Shown here: piece after piece, positions 35,658 to 45,018 of the stretch | Layout of the letters: the number at the start of each line of letters is the position of its first letter | Position numbering within the stretch: position 1 is the stretch's first letter | Source of the DNA: Caulobacter segnis ATCC 21756 | Lineage (GTDB): Bacteria; Pseudomonadota; Alphaproteobacteria; Caulobacterales; Caulobacteraceae | Reading direction: 5' to 3' | Length of the DNA stretch: 64,000 nucleotides | NCBI RefSeq assembly: GCF_000092285.1 | Contig: NC_014100.1 | Location: 2,232,001-2,296,000 of the forward strand | Position numbers and translations under genes: made by a program | Notes under the pieces: generated by a model | Told to the model about the DNA's origin: nothing | The model's input: only the letters and a program-made list of their open reading frames with translations | Databases searched by the model: none

Positions 35658-36677
35658 CTAGGCGCGATAGTCGTGGGTCGCGATCTGGCGGAGCATCTTC
35701 AGAGAGCCGTCTGCCTGTCGCCGCCAGAGCCGAAGGCCCCCGCCCGAGGTGCCCCCCGAATCTTGGCCGCTGCGCCAACGCACCTCGAACTTGGGATACT
35801 CGACGACATAGCCGCCCAGAACTTCGAAGCCCTCGTTCCAAACGCGAACCGACTCGAACGTGGCGCCGCGACCTTGTTCCGTGTAGCGAACCAGATGGGC
35901 CCTAATCTGGTCTATCCCGACCTTGGGGGTGTCGGCGTAGGGCATATAGATGGCGTCATCGGCGTAGCGCGCGATCTTCGCGGCCGCGTCGTGGGTCTTG
36001 ACCGCTTCGGCGTCTAGGACGTTCAGCCTGCCAAGTTCGGCCTCGACCGCGGGGTCTCCCGGCGGGGCCGCCCGGCCCGCCGCCGCGCGTTCTCCCAAGC
36101 TATGGGAGGCCGGGTTCTCGATCCGCTCGAAATAGCCCCAGACCTCCGCCTTAAGCTTCAAGGCCCCGCCGGGTTGACGACGCCACAGGTGCGCGTACCG
36201 GCCTTGCTGATGATGGGACACCGCATCCGTGTAAAGAGCGTAGGTCAGCTCGAAGCGTCCAATTTCCAGCGCGCTTCCATCGTCCAGCGGAATGATCTCG
36301 GTCGTGCGGCGGGTATGGGCGATGATCCGCTGCCGAGACGCCAGGACCCGATAGTAGCGGGCGATCGAATCTGGGCCGTACAGTCGGGGCTGGTAATCGG
36401 GGTTGCTGATGCTGTCGGCGGCGTAGTGGACCATTCGACGCTCGACGTCCCCGCTCAGCCAGGCCGTCGAGAGGTCGGCGTTCCGCCGCTGAATCTCCTC
36501 GGCCCACACCGCTGAAATCTCTGGCGGCTTCGCCGTTCCGGACGCCCCTGTCTCGGCGACCGAGGATCGGGCCGGGTTTGGCCTTAGGATCAAACTCGCG
36601 GGAGTCCCCACAGCGACCAGCGCCAACACGCTCCGCCGACTGAAAGGCCCGGACGATTGGCGTTGATCTTCCGTCAT
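35658..36677 (-). CDS. Exported protein with two NTF2/SnoaL-like domains
   Basis: The 339-residue protein has a Tat-like signal (SRRSVLALVAVGTPASLILR). Two similar domains follow, about residues 55-190 and 210-335. Each starts with an EIQRRNADLS or LNVLDAEAVKTHDAA helix, then a short YAADSI or YADDAI strand and a turn with a tyrosine-proline region, ending in LWRRQ(P/A)GG. This is the DUF4440/SnoaL-type NTF2 fold. No catalytic set is recognisable; ligand binding or isomerase roles are possible. It lies upstream of the kinase on the same strand, 61 bases apart. Confidence 0.75.
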   Translation of the reverse strand: MTEDQRQSSGPFSRRSVLALVAVGTPASLILRPNPARSSVAETGASGTAKPPEISAVWAEEIQRRNADLSTAWLSGDVERRMVHYAADSISNPDYQPRLYGPDSIARYYRVLASRQRIIAHTRRTTEIIPLDDGSALEIGRFELTYALYTDAVSHHQQGRYAHLWRRQPGGALKLKAEVWGYFERIENPASHSLGERAAAGRAAPPGDPAVEAELGRLNVLDAEAVKTHDAAAKIARYADDAIYMPYADTPKVGIDQIRAHLVRYTEQGRGATFESVRVWNEGFEVLGGYVVEYPKFEVRWRSGQDSGGTSGGGLRLWRRQADGSLKMLRQIATHDYRA

Positions 36678-36937
36678 GCCAAGGCTCCTGGGTGTCGCGT
36701 CTCGGCTCCAGGGCGCCGGAAATCAGACGGCGGACAAGAAGATTGGGGCGAACGGGATCGGCTTCTCCGTGAGCGGGACGATGGCTCGCCGCGGGCCGTC
36801 GCGATCAAGGGAACCGATGCCGTTGCGATCGGCGAGAACTCGACGGCGACGAATAGTAATGCTCCTACTCCCGCTTCGCCTGAAGCGGATTGCTTTAGGC
36901 GGCTGACTCCATCGGAAACTCCGCGCGTTAAGGTGCA

Positions 36938-38233
36938 ATGCCTTTAGACCCCTATATCCTCTTCCTTCTAGGCTTGGGCGCGATCGTGCTTTTGGTGGCC
37001 TGGCTGCCCTTGGCGTTGCGCAACCTGCCGCTTTCGCTGGCCATCCTGTGCGTGGGAGCGGGTGTGGTGGTCTTCCAGACTGGCGCGCTTTCGTTCCACC
37101 CCAATCCGCTGCGATTTTCCACGCTTACCGAGAAGCTCACGGAATTGGTCGTGCTCGTCTCGCTGATGGGCGCGGGCCTCAAGATTGATCGTCGCATCGG
37201 CTGGAAGTCGTGGGGATCATCTTGGCGGCTGATCGCCGTCACAATGCCCCTGACGATCGCCGGCGTCACGCTCTTGGGCGTGTATGGGCTTGGGTTAGGC
37301 CTGGCCTCGGCCCTGCTGCTTGGCGCGGTGCTGGCCCCGACGGATCCGGTGTTGGCTTCCGATGTCCAGGTGGGACCGCCGCGCTCGGGCGAGGACGGCG
37401 AAGCGCGGTTCGCCCTGACCTCGGAAGCTGGACTGAATGACGGCTTCGCCTTCCCGTTCGTGCACCTCGCCGTGGCCCTGGCCGCGACAGGCGGCGTGTT
37501 AAAGCCCGAGCTCTTGACCCATTGGCTGGCGGTCGACGCGTTGTGGCGGATAACGGCCGGGATCGCGGTGGGCTGGATGGTCGGCAAGGCGTTAGGCTGG
37601 ATCACCTTCAAGGCGCCCCGTGCGCGACTGTCGGGGACCGGCGACGGCCTGGTGGCGCTGGGCGCGACTCTGTTCGCTTACGCCACCGCTGAGATGGCGC
37701 ATGGCTATGGCTTCCTTGCGGTGTTCGTCGCCGCCCTCACTTTGCGGGCCACCGAGCGCGATCATGAGTTTCATGAGGCGATGCATGACTTCGCCGAGCA
37801 GATCGAGCGCCTGCTGATGATGCTGGTGCTCGTTCTGCTCGGCGGCGCTATCGCCAGCGGATTGCTGGCGCCGCTCACATGGAAGGACGCGACGCTAGGG
37901 CTTGTGCTGCTGTTCGTCATTCGACCGCTCGCCGGCTGGATCGGGCTGATCAACGCGCCACACTCCCGACGCGAGCGCGCTTTCGTCTCGTTCTTCGGCA
38001 TCCGCGGCATTGGCTCGTTCTACTATCTGGCGTGGGCCCTCAATCACGGCGATTTCAACGGCTGGGCTCGCCTATGGGCGATCACCAGCTTTGTCGTCCT
38101 GTGCTCCATTATCATCCATGGCGTGACGGCGACGCCCCTGATGCGCACGATCGATATCTGGCGGCGAGGACTAGCGCCCGGTGACCCGGGTGAGAAGCCA
38201 GCGCCCTTGGCGCCCAGCGAGGGGCAAAGCTGA
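36938..38233 (+). CDS. Cation:proton antiporter (CPA1/NhaP-like)
   Basis: The 431-residue protein has about twelve membrane helices and the antiporter core ALLLGAVLAPTDPVLASDVQVG (helix 5 TDP) and SEAGLNDGFAFPFVHLAVAL (ND pair of helix 6), both typical of Na+/H+ exchange by NhaP-type transporters. It likely exchanges Na+ or K+ for protons at the inner membrane. AAGG precedes the ATG by 4 bases. It stands alone, with a 260-base gap to the divergent NTF2-like gene. Confidence 0.92.
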   Translation: MPLDPYILFLLGLGAIVLLVAWLPLALRNLPLSLAILCVGAGVVVFQTGALSFHPNPLRFSTLTEKLTELVVLVSLMGAGLKIDRRIGWKSWGSSWRLIAVTMPLTIAGVTLLGVYGLGLGLASALLLGAVLAPTDPVLASDVQVGPPRSGEDGEARFALTSEAGLNDGFAFPFVHLAVALAATGGVLKPELLTHWLAVDALWRITAGIAVGWMVGKALGWITFKAPRARLSGTGDGLVALGATLFAYATAEMAHGYGFLAVFVAALTLRATERDHEFHEAMHDFAEQIERLLMMLVLVLLGGAIASGLLAPLTWKDATLGLVLLFVIRPLAGWIGLINAPHSRRERAFVSFFGIRGIGSFYYLAWALNHGDFNGWARLWAITSFVVLCSIIIHGVTATPLMRTIDIWRRGLAPGDPGEKPAPLAPSEGQS

Positions 38234-38283
38234 TAGTTTGATCTCGCCCCCGAAGCGCTCCATTGGCCCGGGTGGCGCCGGAG

Positions 38284-39258
38284 TTAGCCGCGGCGATCCC
38301 CCTCACCTTTCACGAAGACGGCGATGTGGGCCGCCGCCGCAACCGGATGCTGATGCTGCGGCCCGTGCCCGGCCCTCGGGTAGGTCAACAACTGGACCGT
38401 CGGTAGCTGCTCGTTCAGCGCGTACCAGTTCTCGACCGGACAGATCAGATCGTGATCGCCGCCGATGTGCAGGATCGGGATAGAGGTCGACTTCAGAATC
38501 TCGAGGATCGGCGGCGCTGGGAACGGATTGGCTTTGGGCTTGTCGCCCAGATTGGCCGCGGCCCATTGGTAGGGCACGGCCGGTGACCGATCGGATTTTC
38601 GGGCGGCGATGCGGTCGTGCGAAGCCTTGGCGGCGGCGCGGCTGGCCGGCGATTTTGGTTCGAAGAACAGGACGACTTCATCCTCGAAGTCGTTTTCCCG
38701 TCCCGCCGTTTCGTAGAACAACGGCTCGCCAAGCTTCGCCGCCGGTCCGGGTGGAACCGTGCCGATCAACACCAGGTGATTGATCTTTTGCGGAAAGATC
38801 GACAAGGCGGCCTGGGCGGCGATCCCGCCCAGCGACCAGCCCAGGAGCACCACGGAGTCGAGATCGAGCGCTTGGATCAGATCCCCGGCGTCCTTCGCCC
38901 AGGAAAAGGGGTTGAGGGTCTTCTCACCCGTCGAAAGGCCCAGGCCCGAATAATCGAAGGTTATGACCTGGAAGCCTTGGCCAACGAGGCTGTCGAGGAA
39001 AAGCGGGTCCCAATCGTCCATCGTACCGCGAAAGCGCGTGCACAAGACGATGGGGCGGCCCGAGCCGATGGAGCGATAGGCCAGCTTGCGGTCGCCGACG
39101 GCGACGTAGCGGGTCGGGGCGTGCACGGCGGCTCCGGTCGCGTCGGCGAGCGTCGGCTTCACGTCGGCGAACAGCGATGTGGCCAGGCCGCCAGCAAGCG
39201 CCGAGCCCAGAACGCCGCGCCGCGAACCTATGGTGAGCAGGGCCTTCGAAAGGGTCAT
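38284..39258 (-). CDS. Alpha/beta hydrolase with Tat-like signal
   Basis: The 324-residue protein begins with a signal that contains a twin arginine (GSRRGVLGSALAGGLATSLFA). It then has an alpha/beta-hydrolase core with the nucleophile elbow GWSLGG, an acid near HIGGDHDLI and the histidine in AGHGPQHQ. The oxyanion region reads LCTRFRGTMDDWDP. Substrate is unknown; esterase or haloperoxidase-like activity is possible. It is 122 bases downstream of the AraC gene and shares its strand. Confidence 0.88.
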   Translation of the reverse strand: MTLSKALLTIGSRRGVLGSALAGGLATSLFADVKPTLADATGAAVHAPTRYVAVGDRKLAYRSIGSGRPIVLCTRFRGTMDDWDPLFLDSLVGQGFQVITFDYSGLGLSTGEKTLNPFSWAKDAGDLIQALDLDSVVLLGWSLGGIAAQAALSIFPQKINHLVLIGTVPPGPAAKLGEPLFYETAGRENDFEDEVVLFFEPKSPASRAAAKASHDRIAARKSDRSPAVPYQWAAANLGDKPKANPFPAPPILEILKSTSIPILHIGGDHDLICPVENWYALNEQLPTVQLLTYPRAGHGPQHQHPVAAAAHIAVFVKGEGDRRG

Positions 39259-39380
39259 GACGGGATATCCAAAGACTGCGGGCGAAGCTGCTCGAGGAGC
39301 GCCGCGCCGGTTCCAGGAGGGATGGGGCGGTCGCGGCAGCGGCGGGGCGATGGCGCGTCAGGCGCGCCGCCAACGCCTAC

Positions 39381-39944
39381 CTACTGCAGCACGACGGCGT
39401 GGGCGCGACGCCAGCGGCTCGGGCTCTTGCCGACGAGACGACCGAACACCCGGGTCATGTGGGGCTGATCGGCGAAACCGCAGGCCAGAGCGATGTCCGC
39501 GAGGGTCTGCGTGCCTCGACCGATCAGCTCCTGCGCCACGGAGATGCGACGACGCATGATGTAGGCGCGCGCGGACTCACCGAAGGTCTTTTTGAACGCG
39601 CGGCTGAAGTGGCTGACGGAGAGATTGGCGACCCCCGCCAACTCGGTGTTGTAGATGACGCGGTCGAGACGTTCATCGATGTGCGCAACGATCTTGCGCG
39701 CCTTCCAGGCCGAGAGGCCGCCGATGCTGGCGTCAACTGAGGCCTTCGGCGCGCTCGGCGGCCAGGAAACCTCGGCGCCGGTCAACTTCGCCAGGCGCGC
39801 GATCACCCGTCGCGCCTCCTGCAGAGTCGCCGGCGGGGCCGACGGGAACTGCGCCAACACGTCCTGAAACGACCGGGCTTCAACCGGGCCATCGAGAACC
39901 GCGACGGGTGACTGGAACGACTGGGATTGGGCCTGGAGGGTCAT
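39381..39944 (-). CDS. AraC-family transcriptional regulator
   Basis: This 187-residue protein has a C-terminal AraC double helix-turn-helix (LAGVANLSVSHFSRAFKKTFGESARAYIMRRRISVAQELI, LADIALACGFADQPHMTRVFGRLVGKSPSRWRR). The N-terminal 80 residues lack a recognisable cupin, so it may be a minimal AraC. The start 39944 has GGAG 6 bases upstream; a 205-residue form from 39998 is possible. It lies among alpha/beta hydrolase genes and may control them. Confidence 0.9.
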   Translation of the reverse strand: MTLQAQSQSFQSPVAVLDGPVEARSFQDVLAQFPSAPPATLQEARRVIARLAKLTGAEVSWPPSAPKASVDASIGGLSAWKARKIVAHIDERLDRVIYNTELAGVANLSVSHFSRAFKKTFGESARAYIMRRRISVAQELIGRGTQTLADIALACGFADQPHMTRVFGRLVGKSPSRWRRAHAVVLQ

Positions 39945-40056
39945 GGCGTTCTCCGGTTTCGACAGGGGTTTCGAAGTCGGGTTCAGGGTGTCAGCCACAA
40001 CCGAAGCGAGCTATCGACCATAGGACTAATCGTCGCGACGCCTTGGTTTGATCACC

Positions 40057-40896
40057 TCATACCTTGGTTTCGGATCGCGCCGACGAAGGGCCTAGACGAG
40101 CCGCCAAGCCCCCCTCTAACTGGCTGGCCCAACCGATCACAGCGCCCGCGACCTCCTCCCATCCAGGCTCGTTGCACAGGAAATGGGAGCGTCCCTCGAA
40201 ACCGAGGTAGTCGGTCCTGGCGGTCGAGGATCTCTGAAGACGATAGGCGGCGCGCGACACGTAGGGCGTGATCAACCGGTCGGCGTCGGATCCCGTAATC
40301 AGCAGCGGCTGGCGACGTCGACGCGGGGAAACACTGGTCCCTAGCCAGAGCGCGGCCTGATGCAGAACGCGCCCCGAGGTCGGGATGACGTAGCGCTCGT
40401 AGGCCGCGGTTTGCTGGGACGGCGGCGCGCGATTGGCGTAGCGGCGAGCGAAGCGCTCGGGCGTGAGGCTGTAGGTTCGGTTCCAGCCATTCCATCTCGC
40501 GATCGCGGGAAGCGCGCCGGTCAGGGAAACGGGCCCAGGAATGACGCCGCCGATCGGCGCGGGGTTGAGGGCGGCCCCCGCGACACCGACGCCGCGATCC
40601 AGGAGATGCTGGACGAAAAGACCGCCAAAGGAGTGGCCGACGAGCAGCGGCGGCTCAGGCAAGCCGCGGATGTAGGTCTCGAAATGATCGACGATCTCGC
40701 GGAGGGTGAGGCGACCAAGCCCCGGCGGCGGAGCATCACGAAGTTCAGCGGCGGTTCCTCCATCCAGCAGCGGCCAGGTCGGGACATGGACCTCATAGCC
40801 CGCGGCTTCGAAGGGGAGACGGAAATCCTCCCACGATCGCGCGGTGACCCATAGCCCATGAATGAGCACGACGGTGCTGGCGGGACGAAAAGACAT
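40057..40896 (-). CDS. Alpha/beta hydrolase
   Basis: The 279-residue protein has VVLIHGLWVTARSWEDF (oxyanion loop), the nucleophile elbow GHSFGG, LITGSDADRLI with the acid residue, and the histidine in GRSHFL. No signal peptide remains when translation starts at 40896, which is preceded by GGAG. A longer frame from 41010 gives an Arg-rich leader without family features. The function is esterase- or lipase-like; the substrate is unknown. Confidence 0.88.
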   Translation of the reverse strand: MSFRPASTVVLIHGLWVTARSWEDFRLPFEAAGYEVHVPTWPLLDGGTAAELRDAPPPGLGRLTLREIVDHFETYIRGLPEPPLLVGHSFGGLFVQHLLDRGVGVAGAALNPAPIGGVIPGPVSLTGALPAIARWNGWNRTYSLTPERFARRYANRAPPSQQTAAYERYVIPTSGRVLHQAALWLGTSVSPRRRRQPLLITGSDADRLITPYVSRAAYRLQRSSTARTDYLGFEGRSHFLCNEPGWEEVAGAVIGWASQLEGGLAARLGPSSARSETKV

Positions 40897-41131
40897 GAGC
40901 AGCTCCTGATGGACGCCACGAGCCTGAGCCTCGCGCGCCCAGCCCGGCTCTTGAACACGCCGGCCACGGCGAAAGCGCACCATGCAAGCGACGTCCCCGC
41001 CCCCGCTCAACCGTCTAGGGCACGAACGTCCAAAAGGTCGGCGTACCGGTGCAAGTTTTTCGAGGCGCTCAAGGCACGATCACGCCAGTCGCCAAGCCCC
41101 TTGGGGACGGCCACGTTCAGGCGATCCACCC

Positions 41132-42127
41132 ATGAGATTTCCCATGAACTCCCCCCTGCCCCAGAACCAAGGCGCGTCGCGCCGCGGCGTTCTCACCCGA
41201 GGCCTTGGCGTCGCCATGTTGGCGATCACCGCACCCGCCCCCGTCTTCGCCGCTTCGCCGGCCAAGCCTTCAATTCCAGGAGACATCACCATGAGCAGCG
41301 GCTTTGTCACCACCAAGGACGGCGTCCAGATCTTCTATAAGGACTGGGGGCCCAAAACCGCCCAGCCGATCGTGTTCCACCACGGCTGGCCGTTGTCGGC
41401 CGACGACTGGGACAACCAGATGATGTTCTTCTACGCCAAGGGCTTCCGCGTCATTGCTCACGACCGTCGCGGTCATGGGCGGTCGACCCAGACCGAAACC
41501 GGCAACGAAATGGACACCTACGCCGCCGATGTCGCGGCCCTGACGGACCATCTCGACCTGAAGAACGCCGTGCATATTGGGCACTCCACCGGCGGCGGCG
41601 AGGCGATCCGCTATGTGGCGCGCGCCAAGCCTGGCCGGGTCAGCAAAGCGGTGCTGATCGGGGCGGTGCCGCCGATCATGGTCAAGTCGGACAAGAACCC
41701 CGGCGGCCTGCCGCTCGAAGTCTTCGACAGCTTCCGCGCCGCCACGGCGGCCAACCGCGCCCAGTTCTTCTACGACGTGCCGGCGGGGCCCTTCTACGGC
41801 TTCAACAGGCCAGGCGCGAAGGTCGACCAGGGCGTGATCTGGAACTGGTGGCGGCAAGGGATGATGGGCGGCATCAAAGCCCACTACGACTGCATCAAGG
41901 CCTTCTCCGAGACCGACTTCACCGAAGACCTGAAGAAGGTCGATCTGCCGGTGCTAGTCATGCACGGCGATGATGATCAGATCGTACCCTACGCCGATAG
42001 CGCTCCGCTTTCGGCCAAGCTGCTCAAGAACGGGACGCTGAAGACCTACAAGGGCCTGCCCCACGGTCTTTGCACGACCCACCCCGAGGTCGTGAACCCC
42101 GACCTCCTGGCCTTCATCCAGAGCTGA
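41132..42127 (+). CDS. Alpha/beta hydrolase, non-heme chloroperoxidase-like, possible dual start
   Basis: From ATG 41132 the protein has 331 residues and starts with a Tat-like signal ([25 protein letters not shown]). From the in-frame ATG 41291 it has 278 residues and begins [20 protein letters not shown], the usual start of the chloroperoxidase-like esterase family. AGGAG (41278-41282) lies 8 bases before that ATG. The core has [12 protein letters not shown], the elbow [17 protein letters not shown] and the histidine of GLPHGL. Both exported and cytoplasmic forms may exist. It is divergent from the neighbouring hydrolase. Confidence 0.88.
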   Translation: MRFPMNSPLPQNQGASRRGVLTRGLGVAMLAITAPAPVFAASPAKPSIPGDITMSSGFVTTKDGVQIFYKDWGPKTAQPIVFHHGWPLSADDWDNQMMFFYAKGFRVIAHDRRGHGRSTQTETGNEMDTYAADVAALTDHLDLKNAVHIGHSTGGGEAIRYVARAKPGRVSKAVLIGAVPPIMVKSDKNPGGLPLEVFDSFRAATAANRAQFFYDVPAGPFYGFNRPGAKVDQGVIWNWWRQGMMGGIKAHYDCIKAFSETDFTEDLKKVDLPVLVMHGDDDQIVPYADSAPLSAKLLKNGTLKTYKGLPHGLCTTHPEVVNPDLLAFIQS

Positions 42128-42147
42128 TTGGAGGCGGGCGGCGTCTT

Positions 42148-43755
42148 CTAGCGGGCGGAGGGCAGGATCACGCGGAATCGGGCCCCGCCGCCCGGCGCGC
42201 CTTCCGCCGCTATCGAGCCGCCGTGGCCCTCGACGATCGATTTGCAGATCGATAGGCCCATCCCCATGCCCGCGGGCTTGGTTGAATAGAAGGCGTTGAA
42301 GAGGGCCTTGGCGTTCTCCGGCGGCACGCCAGGTCCGGTGTCGACGACATCGAGCACCACCTCCTCGCCCCGCCGGCGCGTGGCGATCGTCAGATCGCGG
42401 GACGGTCGCCCCGCCATGGCCTGGATCGCGTTGAGCGCCAGGTTGATCACCACCTGCTGCAACTGAATGCGGTCGCCGTTCACCGCGCCCGTGTCGGGCG
42501 ACAGGGCCAGGATCATCCGCACGTCATGGCTCATCAACTCGCGCTTGAGCAGCAGGGTCGCATCCTCGATGGCGGCGTTCAGGGCGATCAGGTCGCGCTG
42601 GGGGTCCTTGTTCGACGCCAGCGCGCGAATGCGGGCGATGATTTCGGAGGCCCTTTGCCCTTCGGCGATCATCCGCTGCATGGCCGCGCGGGCCTCTTCG
42701 AGATCGGGCGCCGGCCGGTCGATCCACCGCAGGCCCGCCTCGCCGTTGGTGACGATCGCCGCCAGGGGCTGGTTGACCTCGTGGGCGATCGAGGCGGTCA
42801 GTTCGCCGAGGGTGGAAACCCGCGCGGCGTGGGCTAGGTCGGCCTCGGCCCTACGCAAGGCGTCTTGCGCCGCGATGCGGTCGCTGATGTCGACGATGCC
42901 GACCAGCACCGTGCCGCGCTTGACCCCGTCCCGCGGGTAGCAGGTGGTGAACAGGGCGTCGAACTCGCTGCCGTCGGCCTTGCAGAACCGCGCCTCGGCC
43001 TCGTAGCTGTGACGGCGCTCCAGCGCCGCAAAGACGCTCTCGGCGAACACGCCCTCGCTGGAGCGGGGCCAGAACCGTGACACCGAGCCCAGCAACGCCT
43101 CGCGCGGGGCTCCGAACAGCTGGACGCTCTTGTCGTTGACGTCGACGACGATCGAGGACTCGATCATCCGCCGGACGATCTCGGGATGGGCCGCGACATG
43201 GGCGCGGATGTCGGTGACGCCCTGCTTCTGCAACGCGGCCAACAGATCGCCGAGGCCGTTGAAGTCGAGCTCCCAGAACGACACCGCCATCGCGCGGAAG
43301 ACGTTACTGTAGCGGTACTCGCTGTATTTCAGCTCCAGCGCGGCCTTGCGCGAGGCGGTGACGTCGCGCCCCGTCTCCAGCACCTCGATGGGCGCGCCAT
43401 CGGCGTCGCGGCGCAGCGTCCAGCGACCATCGACGATCACGCTTTGGCCATGAGCCGTGTCGCGGACGAGCTCGCCCTCCCAGTGGCCGGTCTCGATCAG
43501 TTGTTTGCGGATCGCCTCGATCTCGTCGGGATAGCGAGTGTTCAAGAGCGCGTCGGGGCGCTCGCCGAGAGCCTCCTGCCGCGCGTGCCCGTAGAGCGCC
43601 GCGGCGCCCCGGTTCCAGAACGTGATGCGCCCTTCGAGGTCGCTGACGAATATGGCGTCATGCGCGGCGTCCAGCATCTCGGCCAGATCCTGGCGACGAC
43701 GCTCGAGATCTTCGGTCGCCGCTAGAGCGAACAGAGCGGACGAACTGTCGATCAT
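42148..43755 (-). CDS. PAS-domain sensor histidine kinase
   Basis: This 535-residue soluble kinase has at least two PAS domains, about residues 25-140 (HDAIFVSDLEGRITFWNRGAAALYG) and 150-300 (VVDVNDKSVQLFGAPREALLG, with PAC-like RDGVKRGTVLVGIVDISDRI). The HisKA motif is LGELTASIAHEVNQPLAAI and the ATPase has NLALNAIQAM, DTGPGVPPENAKALFNAF and GMGLSICKSIVEGHGG. This is the FixL/DctB class of kinase. The start 43755 is preceded by AAGGGG; a much longer frame upstream is spurious. It is divergent, with a 63-base gap, from a FixJ-like regulator, its probable partner. Confidence 0.92.
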   Translation of the reverse strand: MIDSSSALFALAATEDLERRRQDLAEMLDAAHDAIFVSDLEGRITFWNRGAAALYGHARQEALGERPDALLNTRYPDEIEAIRKQLIETGHWEGELVRDTAHGQSVIVDGRWTLRRDADGAPIEVLETGRDVTASRKAALELKYSEYRYSNVFRAMAVSFWELDFNGLGDLLAALQKQGVTDIRAHVAAHPEIVRRMIESSIVVDVNDKSVQLFGAPREALLGSVSRFWPRSSEGVFAESVFAALERRHSYEAEARFCKADGSEFDALFTTCYPRDGVKRGTVLVGIVDISDRIAAQDALRRAEADLAHAARVSTLGELTASIAHEVNQPLAAIVTNGEAGLRWIDRPAPDLEEARAAMQRMIAEGQRASEIIARIRALASNKDPQRDLIALNAAIEDATLLLKRELMSHDVRMILALSPDTGAVNGDRIQLQQVVINLALNAIQAMAGRPSRDLTIATRRRGEEVVLDVVDTGPGVPPENAKALFNAFYSTKPAGMGMGLSICKSIVEGHGGSIAAEGAPGGGARFRVILPSAR

Positions 43756-43818
43756 GCGGCCCCTTCTTTCACCTCCCTTTATTGACGAGGCGAAGCGTCT
43801 GGTCCAGCAACGAGAACG

Positions 43819-44442
43819 ATGGTTGCTCAAACGGTCCATATCGTCGACGACGACGCGGCTTTGCGCGAGGCGCTCGACAGTCTTTTTCGCTCGGTGGGGT
43901 TGGAAACACGGCTCTTCGCCAACGCCCAGGCGTTCTTGGAGTCCGGCGCGGCGCAGGAGGCGGGCTGTCTGGTCCTCGATGTCCGTCTGCCTGGCCTCTC
44001 GGGACTCGATTTCCAAGAGAAACTCGCGGCGGCCGACGTGCGCATGCCGATCGTGCTGATGACCGGCCACGGAGACATCCCCATGAGCGTGCGCGGCATG
44101 AAGGCCGGAGCCGTGGACTTCCTGACGAAACCCTTCCGAGACCAAGACATGCTGGACGCGGTCGCGTCGGCGCTGCAGCGCGACGCCGCCAGTCGCGCCC
44201 AGCAAGGCGACATCAGCGATCTTCGCGCGCGTTTCGAGGGTCTGAGCGCGCGCGAGAAGCAAGTCATGGCGCGGGTCGCCAGCGGCCTGATGAACAAGCA
44301 GGTGGCCCACCAGCTTGGTCTCTCCGAGATCACGGTGAAGATCCACCGGGGTAATTTGATGCGAAAGATGGAGGCCAAGAGCCTCGCGGATCTGGTTCGG
44401 ATGGCTGAAGCGCTGAAGTTGCGCCCCGACGATCCGTCTTGA
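43819..44442 (+). CDS. FixJ/NodW-type response regulator with LuxR HTH
   Basis: The 207-residue protein has a receiver domain ([17 protein letters not shown], phospho-acceptor Asp in [26 protein letters not shown]) and a C-terminal LuxR-type HTH ([43 protein letters not shown]). It pairs with the divergent PAS kinase. An orphan receiver follows about 100 bases later, so the three genes probably form one signalling circuit. Confidence 0.93.
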   Translation: MVAQTVHIVDDDAALREALDSLFRSVGLETRLFANAQAFLESGAAQEAGCLVLDVRLPGLSGLDFQEKLAAADVRMPIVLMTGHGDIPMSVRGMKAGAVDFLTKPFRDQDMLDAVASALQRDAASRAQQGDISDLRARFEGLSAREKQVMARVASGLMNKQVAHQLGLSEITVKIHRGNLMRKMEAKSLADLVRMAEALKLRPDDPS

Positions 44443-44548
44443 ACGGATGCGACGCGAGCGCGCACAAACCTCCGTATGATTTTCGCGCGAGCCATTGTTG
44501 GGCAAAATGCGGTCAGGCTCCGCTTTCGCGAGCGCAAGGAATTCCGTT

Positions 44549-44917
44549 TTGACCGCTTCGCCGCTCATCTGCGTCGTCGATGACGATGACGCGGTCCGGA
44601 TTTCTCTAGAGGGGCTGTTGAGGTCCCTCGGTCACCGTGTTCAGACCTTCGGCAGCGCCGTTGACTTCCTAGGCTCCGAAGCGCGGGGCCTGGCCGATTG
44701 CGTCATCAGCGATCTGCAGATGCCCGGCATGACCGGCATCGAGATGAAGGAAGCCATGGTCGCCGGCGGTAGCGAGACGCCCGTCATCTTGATAACGGCC
44801 TTCGCCGACGACGCCCAAAAGCGCCGCGCCGAGCAGGCGGGCGTCACCTGCTTCCTGCCCAAACCGTTCGTGGGCGAGACCTTGATCGATTGCTTAAAGC
44901 GCGCGCTGCCAAGCTAG
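44549..44917 (+). CDS. Stand-alone receiver-domain protein
   Basis: About 122 residues, a complete receiver without output domain: ICVVDDDDAVRISLEGLLRSLG, the phospho-acceptor Asp in CVISDLQMPGMTGIEM, Thr in VILITAFADD and Lys in CFLPKPFVGETLID. TTG 44549 is preferred because AAGGA lies 8 bases before it and the receiver starts directly; ATG 44495 or 44507 gives a leader without family features. It may be a phosphate sink or an inhibitor for the neighbouring kinase/FixJ pair. Confidence 0.85.
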   Translation: MTASPLICVVDDDDAVRISLEGLLRSLGHRVQTFGSAVDFLGSEARGLADCVISDLQMPGMTGIEMKEAMVAGGSETPVILITAFADDAQKRRAEQAGVTCFLPKPFVGETLIDCLKRALPS

Positions 44918-45018
44918 CGTTGGACCATTTCAGGTTCGCGCCAGCAGCCTCGCGCCACGCGCCGACGTTGCCTCGTCTCGCGAACCTGGACCTTCAGCGG
45001 GGGGCGCGCACAGGCTAG

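Noticed and set aside
43756..44568. N-terminal extension of the PAS kinase frame
   Set aside because: It lies opposite the FixJ-type regulator and resembles no domain.
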